From the NCBI GenBank assembly GCA_003611955.1, contig RAZE01000002.1, positions 1 through 64,000 of the forward strand: a stretch of 64,000 bases of DNA, in the 5' to 3' direction. Within the stretch, counting starts at the first letter, position 1. Each line of letters opens with the position of its first letter. Of this stretch, positions 34,456-40,409 are shown piece after piece. The notes under the pieces are model-generated. The model was not told the DNA's origin. It worked only from the letters and a program-made list of their open reading frames with translations, and ran no database searches. The translations under genes were made by a program, and so were the position numbers. The DNA comes from a bacterium 1XD8-76. Lineage in GTDB: Bacteria; Bacillota; Clostridia; Lachnospirales; Lachnospiraceae.

Positions 34456-35190
34456 TTATCCCACAACTTCTTTGATCATTTCATAGAGCGCCTTCACATC
34501 CTCCACTTTCGTCGCGCCGCTCTCCTTGTCGATAATCGAAGAGTACACATGGGGGATCACCTTTTTGACGCCGGCGTTCACCGCGATGCTCAGGATCTCT
34601 TTGAAATTGTCCAGGTCGATTCCGCCCGTGGGCTCCAGATGGAAATCGTTTTCGGCGCAGGCTTTCGCCACTGCCTCAAACTCCTCTCTGTATTTCAGGC
34701 CGCCCATCGGGAAGTATTTCAACGAATCCGCTCCCTGTTCTTTCGCCATGGCGATGGCCGTATCCACAGGCACCACAGCAGGTTCCAGCTCCTTCGCAAG
34801 TGGTCCTGTGGATACCTTCACGTAGCCCGGCTTTCCGCAGGGCGCCACCATGGAATTCATAAAAGGCCCCTCTCCGGTCAGCGCTCTCGTGTAGCCGCCT
34901 GCCGTAAAAGTCTGGTTGATGTGTTTCGGTCTGATTGCCGCGGAAATTTCAGCTACCGCTTTCCACTGTCCGGGATTTCCTGCGCCAAGCCCTACGGAAA
35001 TGCTGTTGTCCACCTCTCCCTGATATTTTTTCATATCCTCGATGGCGCTTTCCACATTCGGATAGTCCGCGGACAAAAGTCCCAGAGCGACATGTCCTTC
35101 CGTAACCTCATAGAGTTCTTTTGCATTTTCGATGGAATTGGTCAGGCAGTTTAAACAGACCCTGTCCTTATAAAATTTTAATCCTTCCAT
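34456..35190 (-). CDS. dgaF: 2-dehydro-3-deoxy-6-phosphogluconate aldolase of the DgaF type
   Basis: Last step of D-glucosaminate catabolism: cleaves KDPG to pyruvate and glyceraldehyde-3-phosphate. It is a 244-residue barrel protein with CLNCLTNSIENAKELYEVTE, SVGLGAGNPGQWKAVAEIS, the PKHINQTFTAGGYTRALTGE loop and HLEPTGGIDLDNFKEIL, all of DgaF/KDGP-aldolase type. The ATG at 35190 is one base after the dgaE stop; AAGGAG lies within the dgaE end. The frame extends to 35322, but that part lies inside dgaE. It is the terminal gene of the remaining dga operon. Confidence 0.9.
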   Translation of the reverse strand: MEGLKFYKDRVCLNCLTNSIENAKELYEVTEGHVALGLLSADYPNVESAIEDMKKYQGEVDNSISVGLGAGNPGQWKAVAEISAAIRPKHINQTFTAGGYTRALTGEGPFMNSMVAPCGKPGYVKVSTGPLAKELEPAVVPVDTAIAMAKEQGADSLKYFPMGGLKYREEFEAVAKACAENDFHLEPTGGIDLDNFKEILSIAVNAGVKKVIPHVYSSIIDKESGATKVEDVKALYEMIKEVVG

Positions 35191-35191
35191 A

Positions 35192-36313
35192 TTATGCATG
35201 CTCCTTTCCGATCTCGCTGATCCGCTTATAAATATATTCCAGTTCATCCAGGCTGTTGAGCGGTCTGGGATCGATGGCAAGAGAACCAATATTTGCCTGA
35301 TAATCTCTGGTGTAGACCGCATATTCTCCTTCCTGAAGTCTGGAGATCATCTCCTTTGCGGAGTACCCGTAAGTCTCCTTATGGAATGTGATTTTTGCCC
35401 GGTAGATATCCCTTCCCGCTTCATCCTGTATTAACGAGGCGTCGCATCCGGGAATTCGGTTGATCTTTTCAATAAACGGAATCAGATGCTCCTTTGTCAC
35501 GACAGGCTTATGTTCTCCGTTCAGATACTCTTTCATCGCCTGTAAAAGTCCCATCGTGCCTTCCTTGCCAATCTTCATGGCTCTCCCGATGCCCTTATAC
35601 TGAAGCCGCATGTTAGAGGCAAGTTCCGTGGTCTTACATGCCACGAAACCGCTGGTAGGATCTTCGATAGCCTTCGCGCCGCTGTAGCAGACCATATCGG
35701 CGCCCATCGCCATATAACGGATTAGGTCTTCCTCCGCCGCCGCGTCGATGATGCAGGGCACATGCAGCCGGTTCGCCAGCTTCACCACATCCTGCACATC
35801 CACCATGTCTTTCTGCACACAGTGATGGGATTTCACAAAGAAGACCGCCAGCGTATTCTCATTGACCGCATGCTCGATATCTTCCTGCCTGGAACCGTTC
35901 GCATAGCCGACTTCCACGACTTTGCCGCCGCCCAACTGGATCATCTCCGCGACAGGCGCGCCGAAGTCCACGTTGTGTCCCTTTAAGAGAACCACTTCCC
36001 GCCTGGAAATTCGCGGGAGCTCATCGAAAAGGTGGTGCACCATGGAGAGATTGTCTTTGCAGAGCAGGGACGCCACGGAGAGGGCGATTCCCGCTGATGC
36101 GCTAGACGTCACGCAGGCGTCCTCGCAGCCGATCATCCCGCCGATCTTCTTCCCGGCAAACTCGTAGAGACTGTCGATCAGTATATAGTTGCTGGCCGCA
36201 TCCAGCAACGTCTCGCCAACTCCCTTTGAGATTGTGGACACGCCGAGTTTTGTCATACGCCCGGAGGCGTTTATTACTTTTTGAAGTCCGTTTTTTCCAT
36301 ATATATTTTCCAT
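35192..36313 (-). CDS. dgaE: PLP-dependent D-glucosaminate-6-phosphate ammonia-lyase, DgaE type
   Basis: SelA-like PLP enzyme that deaminates D-glucosaminate-6-phosphate to KDPG. It is 373 residues: KVINASGRMTKLGVSTIS at the N-terminus, SSASAGIALSVASLLC, IIDAAAEEDLIRYMAMGADM, then the Schiff-base lysine in CYSGAKAIEDPTSGF. It lies 13 bp behind the EIID remnant and is coupled to dgaF. The PTS genes that normally bring in and phosphorylate glucosaminate are missing, so substrate supply is doubtful. Confidence 0.92.
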   Translation of the reverse strand: MENIYGKNGLQKVINASGRMTKLGVSTISKGVGETLLDAASNYILIDSLYEFAGKKIGGMIGCEDACVTSSASAGIALSVASLLCKDNLSMVHHLFDELPRISRREVVLLKGHNVDFGAPVAEMIQLGGGKVVEVGYANGSRQEDIEHAVNENTLAVFFVKSHHCVQKDMVDVQDVVKLANRLHVPCIIDAAAEEDLIRYMAMGADMVCYSGAKAIEDPTSGFVACKTTELASNMRLQYKGIGRAMKIGKEGTMGLLQAMKEYLNGEHKPVVTKEHLIPFIEKINRIPGCDASLIQDEAGRDIYRAKITFHKETYGYSAKEMISRLQEGEYAVYTRDYQANIGSLAIDPRPLNSLDELEYIYKRISEIGKEHA

Positions 36314-36326
36314 ATTTCACACCCCG

Positions 36327-36626
36327 TTAAAAGATGCCGAGCAGCGATGTAATAATAGAAACGATCACTACCGTCAGAAGGATCTTCGTGTAATGAGGTC
36401 CCTTCTTTTTCAGGTAAGCGTAGATGATAAATACGGCTGCCAGAGGGAGCAGACCCGGAACGATCAGATCCAGCACTTCCTGCAGTACAATTGTGCTTCC
36501 GCCGGAGAAACTGAACTGTAACGGTGTGCTCAGCGTGATGTAGCTTGCGGACAGAGCTCCCATCATCGTAAGTCCTATGACGTTGGCCGTACTTATAATG
36601 GAAAGCAATGTATAGTCGGTGAAAAC
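36327..36626 (-). pseudogene. C-terminal remnant of a mannose-family PTS EIID subunit
   Basis: About the last 95-100 residues of an EIID membrane subunit, which is normally some 270-300 residues. Visible are a TANVIGLTMMGALSASYITL helix, then LQEVLDLIVPGLLPLAAVFI and a KKKGPHY loop followed by a last helix. The sequence upstream of about 36615 no longer reads as EIID and matches foreign coding sequence on the other strand. EIIA, EIIB, EIIC and most of EIID are gone. It lies in the expected position ahead of dgaE in a dga operon, so it marks a deletion end point. Confidence 0.8.
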
Positions 36627-36785
36627 CCACTGTGGAAAAATACGCTGGTTATCAAGCAGCGTCAGACGTTTATCGATCCGGTAAGCGGGGAGATGGTGTT
36701 TTTCGGCGTGATGTCCAATGAACCGAGAGAGATGAATGAAATGTTTTCTCTAGGCGTGCATGTATACCCGGTCGTACTCCGGTAG
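36615..36785 (+). pseudogene. Unidentified coding fragment inside the scar
   Basis: An open stretch of 56 codons on the plus strand that looks coding: ENPLWKNTLVIKQRQTFIDP, VSGEMVFFGVMSNEPREM, then a stop at 36783. It has no start of its own and is wedged between the EIID remnant and the truncated sigma factor gene. I do not recognise the family. It could be the tail of an element gene captured during deletion. Confidence 0.35.
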
Positions 36786-37146
36786 CGTCCGTACATTTTC
36801 CCGATTTCCTGTTGTGTGTAATCTCCAAAAAAGTAAAGGAATATGATTTCCCGGTTTCTCTCCGGCAGAGATAACAGAGCGGCGGCAAGTACCCCATTGG
36901 TGAGGATAACTGTCTGACCGCATATCGTAACGGGGTATTCTATTCTTCATAAGGTGCTTCAAAATATTCGTCTGTTGTGCCTAAAGGATAAAACTTTTCT
37001 TCTGTGAGGTATTCAAGGGATATTTCTTTTTGCCGCCGTCTGCTCCTGTCACGCCATGCGTTGATAGCTGCAAAGCGTATGACGGTCTTGCAATAGCCAT
37101 TGAAAGTATACATGATGTGTTCTTTGTATGCTTCTGTACAAGGCAT
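36766..37146 (-). pseudogene. Broken sigma-70-like gene of an integrative element
   Basis: Reads as the small sigma-like protein commonly carried by Tn916/Tn1549-type elements: NGYCKTVIRFAAINAWRDRS, RRRQKEISLEYLTEEKFYPL, then after a frame change VILTNGVLAAALLSLPERNR and YFFGDYTQQEIGKMYGR. A tandem TATTC duplication at 36936-36945 shifts the frame after ...EAPYEE and creates a stop. The 3' end is lost after RSTTG, where unrelated sequence begins near 36766. Two independent lesions make this a clear pseudogene. The family match is from memory. Confidence 0.8.
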
Positions 37147-37344
37147 AGATGGTTCCCCCTTTCTCCCACATAGGGTGTTGTATGGTTTACGGTTGCATTT
37201 TATAATTCAAGGGGTGGCGATACATTAGGTTGTCACTCCTTGATTATCGTTTAGCGAAACCATATTGGACTAAAATAGTAGCGTGAAGCAACATTTATTT
37301 TACCGTTGATTGCTCCATTTGGTTTTGCTATTTTATTACAGAAA
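37147..37344. other. Intergenic DNA of the element remnant
   Basis: AT-rich DNA upstream of the sigma pseudogene. The only structure I see is a 13-bp stem with G-U pairs at 37208-37242 (CAAGGGGTGGCGA with TTGTCACTCCTTG), formed in a plus-strand transcript. No open reading frame is convincing. Confidence 0.4.
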
Positions 37345-37387
37345 AGAGCCGATAACCACATTTTCATTTCTGCGTGTTATCGGCTCT
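37345..37387 (-). terminator. Intrinsic terminator of the TetR-GNAT-KTR operon
   Basis: AGAGCCGATAAC (37345-37356) and GTTATCGGCTCT (37376-37387) form a perfect 12-bp stem, followed on the minus strand by TTTTC. The 3' end of the KTR gene, including its stop at 37377, is part of the stem. Confidence 0.85.
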
Positions 37388-37568
37388 GCGTCTGTGCGTC
37401 TGACTCTTTAATAACCGTTATATGTAAGTTTTCCACTTCAATTAAACTTTCTTTTTTACATTTAGGACAGTAAAGTGGAAAGTTTTTCAAAACGGTATCT
37501 TCCCTAATTCTGTCACGGGTTTTATTTCCACAAATTGGACACAATATCCATTCATACAAATTTATCAT
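37377..37568 (-). CDS. Cysteine-rich KTR-domain protein
   Basis: A 63-residue zinc-ribbon-like protein: WILCPICGNKTRDRIREDT, then FPLYCPKCKKESLIEVENL, giving two CPxC pairs around the KTR motif. Such small proteins are frequent cargo of Gram-positive conjugative elements, often beside resistance genes. Its role is unknown; a zinc-binding nucleic-acid or protein contact is plausible. It is last in a leftward AT-rich operon and overlaps its terminator. Confidence 0.85.
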   Translation of the reverse strand: MINLYEWILCPICGNKTRDRIREDTVLKNFPLYCPKCKKESLIEVENLHITVIKESDAQTQSR

Positions 37569-37592
37569 ATTTTCTCTATATTCTTCTTAATA

Positions 37593-38099
37593 TTATTGTT
37601 GTGTTAGTTCCATTTCAATACAATTCCACGTTTCTCCCAAGCATAGATAACTTTCTACATTTTGTAATGATACCTCTTTGAATCCACAAGATTTGTAGCA
37701 CTGTATAGCAACTAAATTATTCTCGAAAACTCCCAAAGTGATTTTACTTACCTTGACAAATTCAAAAGCAAATCTGATTGCTAAATTAAGCATTTCTTTA
37801 CCTAAACCTTTTCCACGTTGCGCACTGTCTATAATCACAAAGCCTAACCTAAGTTCATTTCGATTGTCATCAGTAAAACGCATTGTGAAATGTCCTACTA
37901 CTCCCATTTCATTAAAAGCTGTCATGCCCCAAATATTGCCATTACTATTATCTTTTTGATAATATAGATTCATATCCGCCGAAGTGATAGGATATTTTTT
38001 ATAACGGTCTGCACTCCACTGACGAAATGCAAATTCACTTTTTATCCATTTAACAATATCCTGTGCGTCACATTCCTTATATGGTCTTAGTCTTAACAT
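37593..38099 (-). CDS. GNAT-family acetyltransferase, element cargo
   Basis: A 168-residue RimJ/RimL-like acetyltransferase: LRPYKECDAQDIVKWIKSEF, then ELRLGFVIIDSAQRGKGLGK (acetyl-CoA loop, Q-R-G-K-G-L-G-K), EMLNLAIRFAF and NNLVAIQCYKSCGFKEV. Codon use is AT-rich, unlike the chromosomal genes. GGGGAAG from the end of the TetR gene supplies the ribosome-binding site, and the ATG directly follows the TetR stop. The substrate is unknown; the TetR-controlled context suggests detoxification. Confidence 0.9.
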   Translation of the reverse strand: MLRLRPYKECDAQDIVKWIKSEFAFRQWSADRYKKYPITSADMNLYYQKDNSNGNIWGMTAFNEMGVVGHFTMRFTDDNRNELRLGFVIIDSAQRGKGLGKEMLNLAIRFAFEFVKVSKITLGVFENNLVAIQCYKSCGFKEVSLQNVESYLCLGETWNCIEMELTQQ

Positions 38100-38675
38100 T
38101 TATCTTCCCCTTTCAGTAATCGGTATATTTGTTGAAAATTGGTGATATGCTTCTGACATTAATTCAACAATAACATCTAAAGAAATATCTATGCCGTTTG
38201 AAACTATCTGTGTTGCAATTCCGTGAGAATAGAACCATATATTGATGATAAGTTTATATGCTTTATCTTCAGATAGTCCGGTAATGTCTTTTACATTTTG
38301 AACAAGAAAATTATTTTTGTCTGTTAAAACTATATCTTGTATTGTAAAGCCCTTAATTGCATTGCTCATAAACAAAGTACTGAAAATGCGTTTTTCTTTT
38401 TGAGCAAACTCAATATAAGCAATACCTTGATTTAAAAGCTTATTTTTATCTTTCATTCTACTATTCATAAAATTGTTATAATAGTTGTAAAGTTCTTCAA
38501 GAATATCTTTTTTCAATTCTTCCATGTTTTTGTAAACACGAAAAAGTGGTTTTGTAGAGCAGTTAATTATCTTTGCTAAACTGCGGGCATTTATACTTTC
38601 CATACCATTTTCACGCACTAATTGTATGGCAGCATTTAATATATCTTGTTTGTTGACGATTGGTTTTGGTGGCAT
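38100..38675 (-). CDS. TetR/AcrR regulator, element cargo
   Basis: A 191-residue TetR-type regulator: NKQDILNAAIQLVRENGMES, INARSLAKIINCSTKPLFRV (HTH), then a helical sensor domain with AQKEKRIFSTLFMSN, similar to the TetR/WHG type. The ATG at 38675 is behind GAAAGGA; the frame opens at 38711. The gene is AT-rich. It heads the TetR-GNAT-KTR operon, and palindromic half-sites overlap its promoter, so it probably represses itself and the cargo. Confidence 0.9.
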   Translation of the reverse strand: MPPKPIVNKQDILNAAIQLVRENGMESINARSLAKIINCSTKPLFRVYKNMEELKKDILEELYNYYNNFMNSRMKDKNKLLNQGIAYIEFAQKEKRIFSTLFMSNAIKGFTIQDIVLTDKNNFLVQNVKDITGLSEDKAYKLIINIWFYSHGIATQIVSNGIDISLDVIVELMSEAYHQFSTNIPITERGR

Positions 38676-38698
38676 ATTTATTTCCTTTCTATAGCGTT

Positions 38699-38718
38699 TG
38701 TTGCGCAACACATGTTGC
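38699..38718. promoter_or_regulatory. Putative TetR operator
   Basis: Two overlapping palindromes share a half-site: TGTTGCGCAACA at 38699-38710 and GCAACA-CA-TGTTGC at 38705-38718. They lie between the -10 element and the TetR ATG, the expected place for an autorepressor site. Confidence 0.7.
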
Positions 38719-38719
38719 T

Positions 38720-38748
38720 ATACTAGCAGACATTTGCTTTTTCGTCAA
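38720..38748 (-). promoter_or_regulatory. Promoter of the TetR-GNAT-KTR operon
   Basis: On the minus strand: TTGACG at 38748-38743, 17-bp spacer, TAGTAT at 38725-38720, followed by the palindromic operator. Confidence 0.7.
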
Positions 38749-38838
38749 TAGCTATGTAGCATATAAGCGAATTTATTATTATTCACTTTATTAAAAAGAC
38801 AGGATAAATGGGATTCCGTATTAGTCGGCACTGTGCGT

Positions 38839-38968
38839 AATGTGCATAACTTGCTGTCTTATGGAGTTGTGGGAAAGTCTGTTTGCAGAGTGTGGGAAAG
38901 CTGTACTTTAGCTTTTCCATGTTCTGTGAACAGACTTTTCCATGACGGAATAGCCTGTTATGCACATT
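38839..38968. repeat. 130-bp imperfect palindrome with two TTATGCACA boxes
   Basis: AATGTGCATAAC at 38839-38850 is exactly mirrored by GTTATGCACATT at 38957-38968. The interior continues as an imperfect inverted repeat (AAAGTCTGTT / AACAGACTTT, GGAAAGCT / AGCTTTTCC), centred near 38903. Each outer end contains TTATGCACA, which fits the DnaA-box consensus TTATnCACA. It lies upstream of the element cargo operon and may be a transfer or replication origin remnant. No protein-coding function is credible here. Confidence 0.65.
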
Positions 38969-39102
38969 TCCATAATGCTTGTCTTTTGGTTTCTTTGGTT
39001 CGGAATAGTGTGGTGCTGGTGGTCTATCTCTTGTTTTCGGTTGCTTGCTTCTTTACCGTACATGAGCATTCCTTCAGGGGAGATTTTAAACATAATAAAT
39101 CT
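38969..39102. other. Non-coding stretch next to the palindrome
   Basis: Frames run open through this stretch on both strands but none has a start with a ribosome-binding site or a recognisable family. I read it as element flank up to roughly 39070 and see no other structure. Confidence 0.35.
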
Positions 39103-39327
39103 TTCCGGTGGGATATACCGGCAGACTCCAAGCTGTATCCGGTAGTGGATCCCGTGCGGGGCGTGGTAGTAAGCACCTGTTTTTTGGAGTACGGAGCGAA
39201 TGCGCCGATAGATGGGCTTTCTGGAGAAAGAGTCGTGGAAGCATTTAAGATTAAAGATGGCGCACTATGCCATTTGCTCACATTTTTCCCAGCGTTAGAG
39301 GGGAAGACATGTTGGGAAAAAGACTGA
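39103..39327 (+). pseudogene. Orphan C-terminal gene fragment (SnoaL/DUF8021-like?)
   Basis: Codons from 39103 to the stop at 39325 read as the tail of a real protein: FRWDIPADSKLYPVVDPVRG, VVVSTCFLEYGANAPIDG, SGERVVEAFKIKDG. The pattern of a V-D-x-x-x-G-V-V strand and a late E-A-F-K-I-x-D-G strand recalls SnoaL/NTF2-like domains, a weak resemblance. The open frame continues upstream to 38833, but that part is palindrome and element DNA. Base use matches the chromosome, so this is probably a host gene cut by the insertion. Confidence 0.45.
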
Positions 39328-39467
39328 AATCATTGAAATATTGCTAATACAAAATAATGCACTTTTGCTGTTTCAAAATTTTTCCATGTAAGTATTAACA
39401 AAAAAACAAGAAACATATAATGTATAAATAGATGCAAGATGATAAAATATATAGTAAGGAGAATATT
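39328..39467. other. AT-rich intergenic DNA
   Basis: AT-rich sequence between two decayed frames. I see a possible ribosome-binding site (AAGGAGAA near 39457) leading into the next pseudogene and nothing else. Confidence 0.4.
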
Positions 39468-39764
39468 TGTTGGCTTATTTATGAGAAAAAGGGCCCGAAA
39501 TATAAGGGGGATTATTTGGAAACGCATTTTGCAGGCAGCCTGAGTGCACTGTAAAAAAAGGCAGAATACTTTTGGGTGAACAGCGGAAGGGATGGCGTCT
39601 GTATCGCAGGCGAAGGGTGATATTTTGAAGTCTGTGAGTCGAGAACTTACTTATCAGAAATCTCTTGCAAAAATATGGTTATGTTTTTTGATACATTGGA
39701 GGAAGACATCCAATACATGTTGAAGTTAACGGAACTGGTAAAAATTCTGAAACAGTTTGAATAG
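39468..39764 (+). pseudogene. Decayed gene with two in-frame stops
   Basis: One frame reads continuously as protein but is interrupted twice: EKKGPKYKGDYLETHFAGSL... then TAA at 39552, KKAEYFWVNSGRDGVCIAGE... then TGA at 39618, then YFEVCESRTYLSEISCKNMV and DTLEEDIQYMLKLTELVKIL before the final TAG at 39762. The conserved frame across both stops argues for recent pseudogenisation of a gene of about 98 or more codons. AAGGAGAA lies upstream near 39457. The family is not recognised. Confidence 0.5.
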
Positions 39765-39826
39765 CAGATGAGAGTATAAATCGGAGGGGCAAGTATTTCC
39801 CAATATACTGGAAGAAAGATTTTTTC

Positions 39827-39855
39827 TTGACAACAGTCTGTAATCGGACTATAAT
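39827..39855 (+). promoter_or_regulatory. Promoter of the MarR-MATE operon
   Basis: Consensus TTGACA at 39827-39832, 17-bp spacer, consensus TATAAT at 39850-39855. One of the strongest-looking promoters in the window. Confidence 0.85.
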
Positions 39856-39879
39856 ATAAAAAGTCTGATTACGGACTGT
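39833..39879. promoter_or_regulatory. MarR-type operator dyad
   Basis: An 18-bp inverted repeat: ACAGTCTGTAATCGGACT at 39833-39850 and AGTCTGATTACGGACTGT at 39862-39879, matching at 16 of 18 positions. The first arm fills the promoter spacer and the second lies at the start site. Each arm is itself partly palindromic (AGTC...GACT), so two dimers could bind. Confidence 0.8.
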
Positions 39880-39941
39880 TTGCGTGTGCGGTGATTTGTA
39901 GCAGCCCAGGCAGAAAACGGAAAGAGAAAGAGAATCAGTCC

Positions 39942-40409
39942 ATGGAACCCAAAGAACTGGATGCAAGATTAAAGCAGTACAACGATATCATGAAGGAAAA
40001 CGACGAGCTTTACCGGGAGGCGGCAAAAAGGTCCGGTTTCTCCGAGTGCGAATTCTGGATTTTGTATTATCTGCGCACGGAGTACGGGGAGCCGATGCAG
40101 AGCGGGATCTGCAACAGTTTCTACCTGCCGAAGCAGTCGATCCACTCCGCATTGAAAAAGCTGGAGGCGGACGGGTATATCATGCAGGGTGCGGGTGAAA
40201 ATAAGAGAAGTAAACGGATCGCACTGACAGAGCAGGGAAAAATGCTCTGCGGGCGTACCGTGGACCAGGTCATCGAGGCGGAACAGAGAGCGCTCGGAAG
40301 CTTATCGGAGGAAGAACAGGAGGCGTTTATGAATATATTTGACAAATATACGGAGCAGTTAAAAAAGAATATGCGGGTAATTCCCGGAAAAGGAGGGAGT
40401 ATCAGATGA
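39942..40409 (+). CDS. MarR-family regulator
   Basis: A 155-residue MarR-type winged helix protein: SGFSECEFWILYYLRTEYGE, QSGICNSFYLPKQSIHSALK (recognition helix), KLEADGYIMQGAGENKRSKR (wing) and IALTEQGKML. The frame opens at 39891; the ATG at 39942 fits the domain start. It sits behind a strong promoter overlapped by a large dyad and directly ahead of a MATE efflux gene whose ATG overlaps its stop. This is the classic layout of a drug-responsive repressor controlling its own pump. Confidence 0.9.
   Translation: MEPKELDARLKQYNDIMKENDELYREAAKRSGFSECEFWILYYLRTEYGEPMQSGICNSFYLPKQSIHSALKKLEADGYIMQGAGENKRSKRIALTEQGKMLCGRTVDQVIEAEQRALGSLSEEEQEAFMNIFDKYTEQLKKNMRVIPGKGGSIR

Noticed and set aside
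34381..35154. 257-codon open frame on the plus strand over dgaF
   Set aside because: dgaF on the minus strand has recognisable aldolase motifs and coupling to dgaE; the plus frame is a shadow.
38908..39093. 61-codon minus-strand frame next to the palindrome
   Set aside because: No recognisable family or ribosome-binding site, and it reads through half of the inverted repeat.
38833..39327. 164-codon open frame taken as one intact gene
   Set aside because: Its first 90 codons run through the palindrome and element flank with no ribosome-binding site. Only the last part looks like protein, so I list a fragment instead.
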